Shown here piece by piece: positions 10,931-21,959 of a stretch of DNA of 60,736 bases. The position numbers and the translations under genes are program-made. Below the pieces are notes generated by a model. The model searched no databases. It saw nothing but the letters and a program-made list of their open reading frames with translations, and had not been told where the DNA came from. Positions within the stretch are counted from its first letter, which is position 1, and the number at the start of each line of letters is the position of its first letter. The stretch comes from Parastagonospora avenae f. sp. tritici 18332-5 (taxonomy: Eukaryota > Ascomycota > Dothideomycetes > Pleosporales > Phaeosphaeriaceae). Where the stretch lies: positions 1 through 60,736 of the forward strand of contig JAFJTR010000128.1 in assembly GCA_022559985.1 (NCBI GenBank), written 5' to 3'.

Positions 10931-12782
10931 CTATCGTGACAAGACTCTCTCCATGCCCACAAGTGTATCGAAGCAGTCGTCGTACACCGCTTTTGTGACA
11001 TTCACCACTACTACATGTACGCCTTCAGCCGGTGATTGTTTTACCAACATCGGCTTGAGCTCTCCTTGAAGATCGGGATGCCCACTCCGAATTTGGCCTG
11101 TTATTTCCTTTGTCTCGTAGAGGTGAACATCTTCTATGTGACCCTTGACATCAGATTGAGAGTGTGGTGGTATGTTCATGTAAACAGGCCCATCGGCAGA
11201 CGCCCATGACCACGTGGGGGCAATGTACTGCCTAGCTTTGTTGCAGATCTCCCCTGTTGTTTCAAAACGTCTCCGCAAGAGTTGGGTCTCGAGTTGATGG
11301 CGCCACATTCCCGCGACATATGTATCGCCAAGGGCCGTTCCCAGAGATTTAGCTACCCCAGAAACTGCAACCAACTTGTCGGCGAGCCAGCTCAACTCAG
11401 TACTAGTGTAATGAAAAAGCAGCTGTTCCCATACGATATAGCAACGTACAAAATCATCTATTGCCAGCTCACATTAGGAAGCTTTAGCCACGTATAGACC
11501 GTAATCGACGTTTGCTTTGAACTCTGCCGGTTCCGAAATAAAATACGGAACCCCCAAGGGATACTTTTCAGAAGCACTGTGTTCTCGGCATTACCAAAAT
11601 GATTGGGCTTGAGTAGAATGCAAGATACGTGGCGCCATGACCCGTTACTGTAAGACCCAACCACGCTTACTTATGTGGCTGTCAGCCACATTGGCGAGCC
11701 AGTAGAATGGCTCTTCGGCATAGTACTCTCTTGTTCGGGTATCTTGATTCGGGACCTCAAGTGCTGTCTTGATGAACATCGGGTCCACGGAGGATTTAGT
11801 CCGAGAACGAAACAAGTCGTACGTACTGTCTTGTGCATCTGAAGCACTGATGTTGCACACCTTGTTCATAAGTCTTACCTCGTGTGACCAATTAGTCAAG
11901 TCGTCCTCATCCTGAATCATGTAGAGTGAATCTATCCACAGGTAACGAATCTGTAGTTCCCTACAGACTATGACAGCATCTTGGAAGGTTCTTGACATTG
12001 CCTTCGTGCTGATCTTCTGGCAAAATTGGGACACTGTTGATTTGGTAAGCTTGATGAATAACTTTTGGCCGCAATAGTGGCTTAGCGTAGCATAAAGGCC
12101 AAGAGGCGCATGGTCCTGAGTATTGATCAGACCTATATGCTTGTCGGGAATGTCTGATTCCCCAAGATCCAAGAGGCGAGTAGGACACCATGGAGTGAAG
12201 GACGCAGGCAGGTTACAACTTGCGTGGTTTTCGACGCAATATTGAAGCCAATGAGCGGCCAGCTGCATCGATGTTGGAGACGCATTACTCTCAGCCTCAA
12301 CGGCCGCCTTTGTAGAATCTGGTGACACTTGTTCTGCAGTTGTGAACCTTGATGTTGCGTTCAACTGGTCTTGCAGAGTCGCGAGCTCATCGGGAACTTC
12401 CATCATCTTGAATAAGAACTTTTGCTGACGTTCATCGTGGTTCTCCCCTAGCACGTACTGTATGTATACTGTTATGCCCCCTGACATGAGTCTGAATATA
12501 AGGGTTGTGACAAAGTCATGCACACATATGCAAGTAAGTACTTCGCCAAGAAGAAATGTCACTGGACTACGGGAGAGATAAAGGTCTATGCTCGAGTCTT
12601 GATCATATCCAGCAGTGGGCGTCGACGGAGTCCTGGAGAGAGTGCCAAGTACGATGGTGGCCATATTCACTGGGGAGACAGAACGTGTCGTGGTCCCCGG
12701 CATGGCAGTCAGCCACGGTAAGGAGGCTCCGGCGATGCTCCAGGGCGCCCTTGCAAACATCGCAGATATGATTTCGAGCCAT
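10931..12782 (-). pseudogene. Broken HET-domain (heterokaryon incompatibility) gene
   Basis: HET proteins act in non-self recognition and cell death after hyphal fusion. The remnant starts at an ATG at 12782 with a CDVCKGALEHRR segment and a Cys-containing YGHHRTWHSLQDSVDAHCW block, typical N-termini of this class. A frame change near 12603 follows. The HET domain is then readable: YATLSHYCG, TFQDAVIVCRELQIRYLWID, MIQDEDDLTNWSHEV, and SKRGWVLQ. From 12760 to 10931 one single reading frame is kept, but it contains three TAA codons, at 11645-11647, 11591-11593 and 11474-11476. Homology-like sequence (CREHSASEKYPLGVPYF, then STELSWLADKLVAVSGVAK and PTWSWASADGPVY) continues across all three. No intron removes them. 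At least one N-terminal frame change plus three nonsense codons make this a pseudogene in the assembly given. Confidence 0.82.
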
Positions 12783-13172
12783 GTCGAGGTTATGGTAGTA
12801 TGTGGCTATATACGGGAGATGATTTATGGCTCGATAATGACGCCGCAGTGCTTTGCTGTAGCCTGCCAGAGATGATTGCGCGAGGTGGTCGCTCAGCCTC
12901 CACACTGGCAGGCACCAAGCCTGTCAGCCGTACTGGCGAGTTGTTATTGGCCACATTGCAAGTAACGACAATGGCCAGCACTGATCCACGGCTTCAATAT
13001 TGCAGCACAAACTCAGGCGATCGATATTGCGTGGAGAGGTCAAACGAAGGGTGATGAAAGAACGATAGAGTTCCCGATCTGGCACGGCAACTGCACCCGG
13101 GGCGCGGAAACGGGCCGCTAGTGCAACCAGCATCTTCACAATCCCGACTCCACAGCATTCCTAACCTCAATC
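12783..13172. other. Divergent intergenic region
   Basis: Lies between the leftward HET pseudogene and the rightward RS-rich gene; presumably a bidirectional promoter region. No coding sequence supported. Confidence 0.45.
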
Positions 13173-14251
13173 ATGCCTCCAAGTCCATCTGCGGACGAAG
13201 TGCCAAGGACAGACAAATCCCCAGAACGGGAGTCGCGCCACGATCGCAAACGTCATCACCACGCGCGCCGCTCGCGATCTCCTCGTCGCGATGAAGACCG
13301 CCATCAACACAAACGTCACCGCTCGCGCTCGCCCGCAGCGAAACCGGTGACGCTGCCTTACAAAGCGAAGCCGTTGTCGAAGCGCCAACTCGAGGAATAT
13401 AAGCCGCTGTTTCAGTCGTATCTCGACATCCAGAAGAATATACAGCTGGACGAGCTTGAGGAGAGGGAAGCAAAGGGAAGATGGAAGAGCTTTATAAGCC
13501 GATGGTACGTCATGATTGCCACCTTTGTAAGATCAGATTATAAACAAATTGGAAATGCTAACGTTGCAGGAATCGTGGAGACCTAGCACGTAGCTGGTAC
13601 GATCCTTCAATGCTCAAGACGGCCCAAGAAACCGCACAATCTTACCAACGACCTACTTCCCCGAAGCCAGCGAAGCGCACATCGCCAGCGTATAAGCCAA
13701 AGGAAGATGCCTCAGATCAGAGCGACGATGACTTCGGCCCAGCGCCACCAACTGCAGGGGAACAACGAAGAGGGCATGGCCCCACAGTCCCAGGCTTCGA
13801 CGACCTGACCTACCGCAATGAAATGCGGGACGAAGACCGTGCACGCGAACGCTCCAACTACGTGGACGACATACGCCATGAGCGCAAGACTGACCGGAAA
13901 GCGCAGAAAGAGCAACTTGACGAGCTTGTGCCGCGCGCAGACCCTGGTTCGCGCGAACGTCAGCTGGAGAAGAAGCGCGAGGTCACCAGCACGTTGCAAT
14001 CATTCCGCGACGCCAAGGAGAGCGGTGACGTGGAGGTGCCCGAGTCAGATCTCATGGGCGACGATGGCATCGACCTGTATAAGAGTAAGAAGAAGGAAGA
14101 GGAGCGAAAGAAGAGCGAGAGGGAGATAAGGCGGGAGGAGATTAGCAGGGCTAGGGATGCGGAGAGGAACGAGCGCTTGGCTGAGAGGAGGGAGAAGGAG
14201 GGTAAGACTATGGAGTTTCTGAGGCAGATTGCGAAGGAGAGATTCGGTTGA
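13173..14251 (+). CDS. Arg/Ser- and Glu/Lys-rich nuclear protein, HEL117-like (337 aa, 2 exons)
   Basis: Exons 13173-13504 and 13570-14251 flank a 65-bp intron whose branch site GCTAACG sits just before the acceptor; the 1014-nt CDS is in frame. The N-terminal 55 residues are an RS/RH-type basic stretch with RRSRSPRRDEDRHQHKRHR. A conserved core follows (PLFQSYLDIQKNIQLDELEE, GRWKSFISRWNRGDLARSWYDPSML), then SDDDFGPAPP and a long charged helical C-terminus likely to form a coiled coil (EEERKKSEREIRREEISRAR). Fungal homologs are usually annotated 'RNA helicase HEL117', but no helicase motif is visible. A nuclear role in RNA processing is inferred from the RS-like domain only. Confidence 0.88.
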
Positions 14252-14390
14252 GCGTGTGAGAAGTCGATGGCATAGTATTAGTCGTATATCGCCAGATCCA
14301 TGTGTCTTGAAGCCCTACAATAATACGTCCAAGCATAAGCGCCTAGATGTGCTCCATAACGCCATGCTCTCAAATTCCAGTCCCTATCCC

Positions 14391-15065
14391 TTACTCATCA
14401 TCCAATATACTACTCGCCAACCCCCCAAAGAACGGCACCTCATACCTCTCCAACATCGCCGCATTCACATACGCCTTCCAGCTCAACCACGCAATCCCAC
14501 CCACATCGCCCACAAACAACAACCAGCTAATCCAACTACTCCAGCTGAAGATCACATGTATGACAAACACAAAACTAAACAGTAAACTGCTCTGCCACGC
14601 GTGAAACCGCACATAGTCGCTCTGGTGCTCCATAACCAGCAGAAACACCCCGCCGCACGGAGGTAGCAGGACGTATGCGAACATGGCTTCGTAGTCCAGC
14701 CGCCAGCCCAGCGAGGTCGTGAACATGTCGACGTCGGAGCGCGAGCGGCCGAAGCCCGTACTGCTCGTTTGAGGCGCGGTCCATGCGATGCGCTCTACAT
14801 CGCGATCCTCATCGTCATCGTTCCCCGCGCCGAAGTAATCGTGTTGTTCGTAAGTGCGACTGGGGGTACTTGTGATTGCGCGCGTGCGGTCGATGGAGGC
14901 GCGGGGCGAGTGGATGCGCGGCGATGTGAGGGGTGGAGAGAGCGCGCGTTGGGTTTCGGGTATGTCTTGGTAGGGCGCGAAGTTTGCCATTATATCCGCT
15001 TGGTTCGGGGGTTTGTGGTGGTGGTGGTGTTGGGAAGATGCGATTGCGGCGGCGGTGGTGAACAT
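14391..15065 (-). CDS. UPF0132/DUF4870 (Tic20-like) small membrane protein (224 aa)
   Basis: Single exon. The longer frame to 15089 starts with GTG, so the ATG at 15065 is taken. The first 120 residues are low-complexity (His run, Ser/Pro/Arg-rich) and probably disordered. The second half holds the family core: YEAMFAYVLLPPCGGVFLLV, then the hallmark YVRFHAWQS between helices, then FSFVFVIHVIF and a final helix pair, giving three to four transmembrane segments. This fold is shared with bacterial and organellar DUF4870/Tic20-like proteins. Fungal members are small integral membrane proteins of unknown function. It is convergent with the HEL117-like gene, 140 bp apart. Confidence 0.85.
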   Translation of the reverse strand: MFTTAAAIASSQHHHHHKPPNQADIMANFAPYQDIPETQRALSPPLTSPRIHSPRASIDRTRAITSTPSRTYEQHDYFGAGNDDDEDRDVERIAWTAPQTSSTGFGRSRSDVDMFTTSLGWRLDYEAMFAYVLLPPCGGVFLLVMEHQSDYVRFHAWQSSLLFSFVFVIHVIFSWSSWISWLLFVGDVGGIAWLSWKAYVNAAMLERYEVPFFGGLASSILDDE

Positions 15066-15585
15066 GATGCTGCGGTAGGGCTGAGGCACAGGGAAAGTTT
15101 AGCCGGGCGGTGACGCAGTGGGGCAGGGGTCCTGGCGTGAGCGCGGAGTTGGGGACGGCGACTGAGAGCTACTGCGGAGGGCATGCAGGGACGGCGAGAT
15201 CGTGCGATGTAGTCTTCTTTAGACTTCAGATGGACTGCGTGTGGCTTTTTTCCTGCTTTATCACGCGCGCAAAATGTCCAAGACTTTCTCATGCAGACGA
15301 GTGGCGTGAAGGCTTTGGATACGAGGCGTCACACGTCGTCACAAGCTCTAACATTCTATCACGCTTCTTGTCAACATGCATCGTTCCACCTCACCTCACA
15401 GTTATTGCTGCACTCGGAAGCACGAGCACGGAAGACACGTACATAAGTGAAGCTTCGTTGGCAAATCACACCGCCTAGCCTGCATCTACAATTGACACGA
15501 CGACAATACCTAACAACGCAAACTTTTCCACAACCATATCCTTCTGGGAATCCCCCGTCTTCAGCTTGGCCATATACTCGCAATC
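15066..15585. promoter_or_regulatory. Bidirectional promoter region
   Basis: The 520 bp between the divergent starts of the UPF0132 gene (15065, minus) and the TANGO2 gene (15586, plus) contain no supported ORF and must hold both promoters. No distinct TATA box was identified. Confidence 0.5.
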
Positions 15586-16593
15586 ATGTGTATCGCCATC
15601 GTCACAACCGAACATCCAGACTACCCGTTCATATTGCTGAACAACAGAGACGTACGTTCTCCATGAAGCGGATGGTTTCAAGACTAAAATCTAGCTCAGG
15701 AATATCTTCACCGCCCCACAGCCGAAGCAACATGGTGGCCACAACCTGACTCTCAAGTGCTAGGCGGCTATGACTTGCACCGCCCAGTCCACGGCACATG
15801 GCTAGGCGTGACTAGACAAGGGCGAGTCGCCGTCCTCACCAACTACCGCGAAGAAGATGAAAGCATCGTTCAAGGCGCACGTAGTCGAGGTTTAATCCCG
15901 AATGCGTGGCTAAAGACTGATCCCAAAGAGGAGGAAAGCGCTCAGGACTTTGCAAAGCGCATGATCGAGGAGGATGGCGTAAAGGGTGTTGGCGGCTTCT
16001 CCTTATGCTACGGGTTCATGCAGGATGTCGTGAGAGGGAAAGGCGGCTTGGCCATCATCAGTAATCGCACGCCCGAAGTGAAGGACGTGATTCATCTTCC
16101 AGACAGCACATGCCCATCAACGCACGCTCTCAGCAACGCCGCCTACGCAGATCGTACATGGCCCAAAGTTATCAACGGCGAGACCTGGACGTCCGCTGCC
16201 ATCAGGGACTCCGTCACGGCCAAGGAAGACCGCTCACAACTCGTCCAGCGCCTACTCAAAGTCCTCGCCACCGACACCATGCCGCGCCAAAAGGAGAATG
16301 AGAACTGGGACATGTATCTCAACCAGCTGCGACACAGTATCTTCATTCCATCGATTGGGCGCGATCATCTGGAGGAGCATAAGATGCCTAAACACGAGGT
16401 GGGCGATATTGTGAAGCAAAAGGCGGTGGATGCGACGAGTGGATGTTATGGGACGCAGAAGAACATCGTGATATTGGCTGACAGGCAGGGCAAGGTGTAT
16501 TATTTCGAGAGGACGCTGTTCGATGGGGATGCGAAAGCTATTTCGGTGGGCGAGGGTGATCGGGAGTTTGAGTTTGGGATCGATGGGTGGTGA
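15586..16593 (+). CDS. TANGO2 / NRDE family protein (319 aa, 2 exons)
   Basis: Exon 1 (15586-15651) encodes MCIAIVTTEHPDYPFILLNN and the start of the family's NRDE motif; exon 2 (15700-16593) continues it as EYLHRPTAEATWW after a 48-bp intron (15652-15699). The join restores the diagnostic NRDEY sequence exactly, which fixes the gene start; a start inside exon 2 would lose it. Conserved blocks HGTWLGVTRQGRVAVLTNYR and GGFSLCYGFM follow, and Cys2 is present as in family members. TANGO2 proteins are linked to heme trafficking, lipid metabolism and Golgi-ER organisation in animals; the fungal role is not established. No signal peptide is visible. Confidence 0.94.
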
Positions 16594-16934
16594 GGATGTG
16601 GGAGGGTACATGCATGAGTTTGAAAGAGCAGCAAACATTATCGTCGGTCAACTTTTCCGGTCCAACTTGCCACGCATTCTACAATAGCCTACTCGTGGTC
16701 ACAGTCGAATTATTCTTTCATCGCGATATCGGCGATTTGGAAAGCCCTTTCACTCAGACTCCTCCCATAGCGATACGTAACGTTCTACCGATACGCAATC
16801 TCAACAGTCCACAAAAACCTTGTTTCTCCCATACCTACCAACAGGCGCAGCCACATCTTTGAATCCACTTCCTCAACTCCCACTGTAAGGACATCACCAC
16901 ACGACTGAAGTGGTAACGACACCGCACTCCCACG
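16594..16934. other. Short intergenic region
   Basis: Terminator of the TANGO2 gene and promoter of the next gene on the same strand; nothing else seen. Confidence 0.45.
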
Positions 16935-17612
16935 ATGTGCATCGTCTACTTCGCCTCCCACACGACTTGCGCGCACCACCACTTGCTCGGCGCCTACAAC
17001 TGCACCCTCAACTGCCCCACCTCCACACGCCACACATTCTACCTCCGCGGCCACGAGTACGACTGCCAGACATGTACATTCCTCCAAGGCAACCAGATAG
17101 ATCCGAACATCGTGCCAGTGACGTACTACCCGCCCTTATTCGACGCCGATAAACTGGCCTCGGGCGATGCTGAGCGTGAGAAAGAAGACGCCGTCGTAGC
17201 GGAGCAGGAGAGTGAGAACGAGGAAAAACACGATGTAGAGGGAAACGACTATAAAGCCCTCAGTGACCCAGACAGCGAGACGAGCGAGTGGCGCCAGGAC
17301 GACGAGTCTGAGTTCCAGTTTGAATCGGGCAAAGGGCAGGAGTGGGCGGCGCCAGGGAATAGGATGCATCCGCCGCCTCCGACGCCTTCCACGCCGAGGA
17401 CAAAGGCGCATAGGCATCTTGTGAGGGAGCAGTTGGAGAAGTTGAAGCCGAGAGGGATGAATGAGGGTACTCGCATGTCTATTCCGCGGATGGCAGTATT
17501 CACTGGGGAGGGATATTGGGGGAATGGGCTCGCGGCACCGCTAGCGCACAAGGGGTTCGCTCGCGGCGGGCGGGTGAAGGAGAGGTCGAACAAAAGGGGT
17601 AGGGGGGCATGA
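16935..17612 (+). CDS. Uncharacterised protein with Cys/His-rich N-terminus (225 aa)
   Basis: Single-exon ORF from an ATG at 16935. The first 50 residues hold six cysteines (2, 12, 23, 27, 44, 47) and a HHH cluster at 14-16, a spacing that could bind zinc, with the last pair in CxxC form. The rest is low-complexity: an acidic stretch (EREKEDAVVAEQESENEEKH), a Ser/Glu segment, a Pro-rich stretch, and a basic Gly/Arg tail. It looks like a fungal lineage-specific regulatory or scaffold protein. I do not recognise the family. High coding bias, length and the structured N-terminus favour a real gene. Confidence 0.65.
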   Translation: MCIVYFASHTTCAHHHLLGAYNCTLNCPTSTRHTFYLRGHEYDCQTCTFLQGNQIDPNIVPVTYYPPLFDADKLASGDAEREKEDAVVAEQESENEEKHDVEGNDYKALSDPDSETSEWRQDDESEFQFESGKGQEWAAPGNRMHPPPPTPSTPRTKAHRHLVREQLEKLKPRGMNEGTRMSIPRMAVFTGEGYWGNGLAAPLAHKGFARGGRVKERSNKRGRGA

Positions 17613-18116
17613 AAGATCAGGAGATGAGAGAGGAAAGACTGGAGTTGGGTTTTGGTGGTTGATGGAAATGGATGCACGACATGATTGATGAAGTATGAGA
17701 AGATTGGTTTGGTACTTTCTGGGGACTGGATGCTGAGCTTTAACCATTTTTCGAGGGATTAGATATCCCGTAATACCCAAGTGACTGCATTTTGGATCAA
17801 TGGAGAATCACACTGAGATGGGAGTGAGGAGACGTCATGTGTGAAGTTCATCGCGCACGTGCTCAGTCTTGGCGTGATTGGCCCAAGTGACGTCTTCGTC
17901 GGTTTGGGCAATCTATTGACAAACTCCGTGCACTTGCCGCGGCTGCGCAACGACCAAGCTACTAGCTACGACCTTGTTGCGATGTTCTCCTAGGCTGCGA
18001 ACAAACTTTACCGTCGTGTTTGGGTTTGCGCTCTCTCGGCGTGTTGACGACTTCTCACCTCTGCCCTTGCCTACTCGTAGCCTCCTGCCGTCCATCATAG
18101 CCTCTGTCGTACGACC
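17613..18116. other. Intergenic region upstream of the RING-CH gene
   Basis: No gene recognised; contains the 3' end of the Cys/His protein gene and the promoter of the next gene. Two TGACGTC/GTGACGTC words near 17830 and 17888 resemble CRE-type bZIP sites but are not proof of regulation. Confidence 0.4.
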
Positions 18117-19877
18117 ATGGCGTCGCTTCCGCCTCAACGCCCCGCGGAGCAACGCAGAGCATCGCCGCACGAAGAAACGTCGTCCTCGCAGCAAGAGCAC
18201 CCGGCGCGCACAAACAGTTCCTCCGCACAGTCAGTCGACTCGCAGACGCTGCTGCTCAACTCGCCGCCTAAAGAGACGGCCAAGCCCGTCGTAGAAGAGC
18301 AAGAGAAAGCTCCGCAACCACTGAACAATCCAGCGCAAGAAGAGGAGGACGAGCCGCGAAAATGCTGGATATGCTTCAACGACGAGACCGAGGATGACGA
18401 GACAACTTCAGAGTGGCGCTCACCATGCACGTGCTCGCTCGTAGCGCACGAGAAGTGCTTGTTGGACTGGATAGCAGATATGGAGGCGCCAAACAACCGG
18501 AGACGGGCAGGCACACGTGCGTCCAAGATACAGTGTCCGCAGTGCAAATCGGAGATCAAGATTGCGCGGCCGAGGAGCTTTGTTGTCGATGCGGTGCGGC
18601 TTGGAGAACGCTTGACGAGCACGCTGCTCCTCCCCGGCTTTGCGATTGTCACGGGCACTGCACTTTACTCCACTATGACGCTCGCGGGCACGCATACAAT
18701 ATATCAGATATTTGGGACGCGGGATGCGCTGCAGATACTGGCGCCGCTGTACGAGAAGCCGGATATGACGATACCTTCACCGGTGATGCGAATGCTGATG
18801 CACCTTGCACAACACTGGCGCTTGGATCTTGGACTTCCCCTAATACCCACGGTACTTGTTGCTAGTCGGACGACGATTGCTGACTCGTTCCTGCCGTTCC
18901 TACCACTCATCTTCTTCGCGAGCTCAGGACAGCCAGGAGATGAGCTGATGCAGCTGCAGTGGCCACCAAGCGCCGCATTCACATTCGCGGCCTTGCCATA
19001 CCTACGGGGCTTCTACAACGCATTCTACGACCGCGTGTGTCTGCCCAAGGAGCAGCAGTGGCTGAAGGAGATTCAGCCTCGCGCAGGTACTGAGGATGCC
19101 GCCGACGCTCAACTAGCAGAGGACCACGACCATGATCACGACCATCACGACCACGACCACGAAATTATTGACGAGGTAGAAGTCGAAATTGATGTCTTTG
19201 ACATCTTCGGCAACTGGGATGGTGATGGTGGAGCCGAACATGGCCATGATCACGATCACGCAGTTGCACAAGCACACGAACGACCAATCGACGCCCCGCC
19301 CCTAGATGACGACGAGATGCCCGCACTCATCGACATCCAAGTCCAAGATGCTGCACCGCCCCCCGATATTCCTCTTCAACCCGCCCCACCTGTAGACGAC
19401 GACGAAATGCCTGCACTCATCGAAGTTCGAGAACAAGACGCCGCCCCGGCCCCCAACGTCCCGCTCCAACCTGCCGCACCCCGCCGCCACCGGCCCCGAC
19501 GCGAACGCGCCGTCCTCACCACCTCTTCCATCGCCGACACCATTCTCGGCGCCCTAATTTTCCCCAGCATCGCTGCTGCCATGGGTGAACTCTTGCGCTA
19601 TAGCCTTCCCTCGTCTTGGGTGAACCCGCCGTCAAGCGCACCGTCCACATCGTGGCTCTGGGGCTTGATAACTACGGGCGGAAAGGTGGATGGCAAGGGT
19701 AGACCAACGGGCTTCTTGCAGACGCGCTGGGGCAGGAGTCTTGTTGGTGGGTGTTTGTTTGTGGGATTGAAGGATGCAATGTTGTTGTATGTGAGATGGA
19801 AAGTGGCGCAGAATCATCGACGGAGGAGGATTCTGGATTGCGAGGATAGGGGGAAGAGGGTTGGGAGGGGGTCATGA
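18117..19877 (+). CDS. RING-CH (MARCH-type) membrane E3 ubiquitin ligase (586 aa)
   Basis: Single exon. A RING-CH (C4HC3) finger lies at residues 83-143: C83 and C86, C104 and C106, His111, C114, C140 and C143, with the usual Trp after C114 (CLLDWI). Hydrophobic segments at about 167-190, 253-271, near 490-510 and near 545-565 make it a multi-span membrane protein, so it probably ubiquitinates membrane or lumenal-quality-control substrates at ER, Golgi or mitochondria. Between the membrane segments is an unusual region: Asp/His alternation at 336-349 and again near 374-382, followed by a tandem 30-residue duplication at 393-422 and 423-452 built around DDDEMPALI. The His/Asp runs could bind metal, but this is inference. 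Confidence 0.92.
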   Translation: MASLPPQRPAEQRRASPHEETSSSQQEHPARTNSSSAQSVDSQTLLLNSPPKETAKPVVEEQEKAPQPLNNPAQEEEDEPRKCWICFNDETEDDETTSEWRSPCTCSLVAHEKCLLDWIADMEAPNNRRRAGTRASKIQCPQCKSEIKIARPRSFVVDAVRLGERLTSTLLLPGFAIVTGTALYSTMTLAGTHTIYQIFGTRDALQILAPLYEKPDMTIPSPVMRMLMHLAQHWRLDLGLPLIPTVLVASRTTIADSFLPFLPLIFFASSGQPGDELMQLQWPPSAAFTFAALPYLRGFYNAFYDRVCLPKEQQWLKEIQPRAGTEDAADAQLAEDHDHDHDHHDHDHEIIDEVEVEIDVFDIFGNWDGDGGAEHGHDHDHAVAQAHERPIDAPPLDDDEMPALIDIQVQDAAPPPDIPLQPAPPVDDDEMPALIEVREQDAAPAPNVPLQPAAPRRHRPRRERAVLTTSSIADTILGALIFPSIAAAMGELLRYSLPSSWVNPPSSAPSTSWLWGLITTGGKVDGKGRPTGFLQTRWGRSLVGGCLFVGLKDAMLLYVRWKVAQNHRRRRILDCEDRGKRVGRGS

Positions 19878-20318
19878 GGGATGCCCGATATGGTAGCCAA
19901 CACTCTACTCAAGAGATACTATGAGCTGCCCGTTTCGGCATCTTAAGCTTTTCCTCGTGTCCACGCACTGCTGCGCATGCTTTACCGATCCTGAGGCAGA
20001 TATGTAAGATCTGCTTCAGCCTTGCGCTCCTTCCTCGAGCTGAACGCACAGACCATCATGCATGTGTAGAGCTGCGCCCACTGCGACAGGATACGCCTTC
20101 CTCACCCCTCAACACTTAGATCCACATACAGATTCACTTCTCAATCTCTTCATACGCGATTCTTAATTCATTCCCGCTCCGTACCTCAAAAAGAAAAGTC
20201 TTGGTACTCTATACAGCCGTTCAGCCTTACATTGTACTACCCCGCTCCGGAAGTCAGCTATCCAGTCCAGCTCAATCTGGGTCAATACACGCACGTATCA
20301 CTGGACTTCACGATTATC
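19878..20318. other. Intergenic region
   Basis: Holds the RING-CH terminator and the HET gene promoter. An open frame from 20201 is a TTG- or shadow-started extension and is not supported. Confidence 0.4.
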
Positions 20319-21723
20319 ATGAAAGTTACCAAGAAGAGGCCCCATACCCGCGATCGGCTACTCCGGCTCAAACAGCGCTTACCCAGGCGGTCTGCGTCTG
20401 CAGATGTCAACAATTCTGTGCATACCCCGGATGTGACTGGCTCTCAAGATCAGTCTCAAAGTTCGCAACGAACTCAGGTAGAAGATGTTCCTAGTACAAA
20501 GGGTGTCCAAAAGGCCTCGTCATTCGTTCACACTCCTCTGGATCTCTCCAAGCGCTCCATAAGACTGATCCGAGTCCTGCGCGATTTGTCGCCCGGGGGC
20601 CATATTCAATGCAAGATGCGTCACGCGACTGTTGCAAACAAATATACCTGTTTGTCATACGTCTGGGGTGAACACAGCAACAATATCATCACCGTCAATG
20701 GGCAATCGCACTTAGTTAGGAATAATCTCCTTGCATTCTTGCAAGTCGCGCAACGAAAGCGAATCTCAAGATGGCTTTGGATAGACGCTATCTGCATAGA
20801 CCAGATCAACATGAAGGAGCGCACACACCAGGTGCAGCAGATGGACCATGTTTTTTCGAACGCACTTGAGGTCTTTGCGTGGGTTGGTGCCGACACGTCC
20901 ATTGCACATTTCCTCCATTCATCGTATCGATTGCACATTTCGAGTGACTGGGTACGAGCCTTCGTCAAATGCGACTATTGGAAACGAGCGTGGGTCACTC
21001 AGGAGATCTTTCTGGCGCACCGCGTGATGCTCATGGCCGGTAACATGAAGATGCCGCTGGAAGGGCTGCCACACAGCATTGATAATGATCTTACCGGCAG
21101 TCCAGATCTTGTCTGGCCGGACTGCTTTCTGGGCATGATGTGGCCAAAGGTGTCGGATTGGCGCTCACTAAGAGGCAAGGATTTAGTCCGACTTGTTCTG
21201 CAGCTCAAGGATAAGCGTTGTGTCGAATCGCAGGACCGTGTCTACTCTATACTAGGTATATGTGGACAGGGCTCGGATCTTGTCGTCGACTACGCGCGAT
21301 CTGACGAACAGCTAGCTCTTACAGTTCTATCTTCCTGCAAAAAGTCTTTCTGTTTGTGCACTCTTTTGGGGATCTGCAAAGCGCTCGACGTGGACCTCCC
21401 AGACACCTCATTCAATCGTCTCAACGACAGAGATGTCTGGCTACAGCACCATGTCGAGGTTGCAATTCCTCTTGCCATGCCGACTGATCTCTGTTTCGGC
21501 CGCAAAAAGATCCACCCGCCCATCACCCGTGGTAGCGGTCGCATGCCATCGATCGAATTATCACGCGTATGCTGTGAGGATTGGAATTGGGCTCCTCACG
21601 CACACTAAACTCCACGCAGTCAACCGGACAAGGAACCCGAACTCACAATCTCGATACCATGCAGATACCTTTGCGGGAACGTTGACGGTGGTTTCATTCT
21701 CCAAATATACGACGGTCCCTTGA
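20319..21723 (+). CDS. HET-domain protein (about 430-450 aa)
   Basis: The open frame extends to 20232 only through a TTG; the first ATG (MKVTKKRPHTRDR) is at 20319. The HET domain is well formed: YTCLSYVWGE at residues 109-118, LWIDAICIDQINMKERTHQV around 153-172, VFAWVG, and YWKRAWVTQEIFLA, followed by ESQDRVYSILGIC typical of the second half. Proteins of this type trigger incompatibility or defence responses in filamentous fungi. The 3' end is uncertain. Without splicing the frame stops at 21608. An intron at 21574-21619 (GTGAGG donor, CACTAAAC branch, CAG acceptor) gives a 452-aa product ending at 21723. The original frame is also open again from 21609 to 21959, so a longer ancestral C-terminus is possible. 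Confidence 0.8.
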
Positions 21724-21959
21724 TTGGCCTTTGCTATGCTGATCAAGCTCGCATGTCAGATAGCAGGATCTTCCAAACTGCCACTGATATTATGAAGCAC
21801 CTGCGGTATGATGGATTGAGCGGTACACTTACTCTCTCCCTTGCCGTGTTGCTGTGGCTCGAGAAGTTGTGGGAGCATGCTGCAAATCAAGGTGCGAGGC
21901 TTTGGTGCTGCAGTGCCGTGGAAGAGCAACAGTCGATTCTAAGACTTTGTGGAGATTGA

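Noticed and set aside
15066..15089. N-terminal extension of the UPF0132 protein
   Set aside because: Begins with GTG; ATG at 15065 is the better start.
20232..20318. N-terminal extension of the HET protein
   Set aside because: The extension begins with TTG; the first ATG is at 20319 and gives a normal start.
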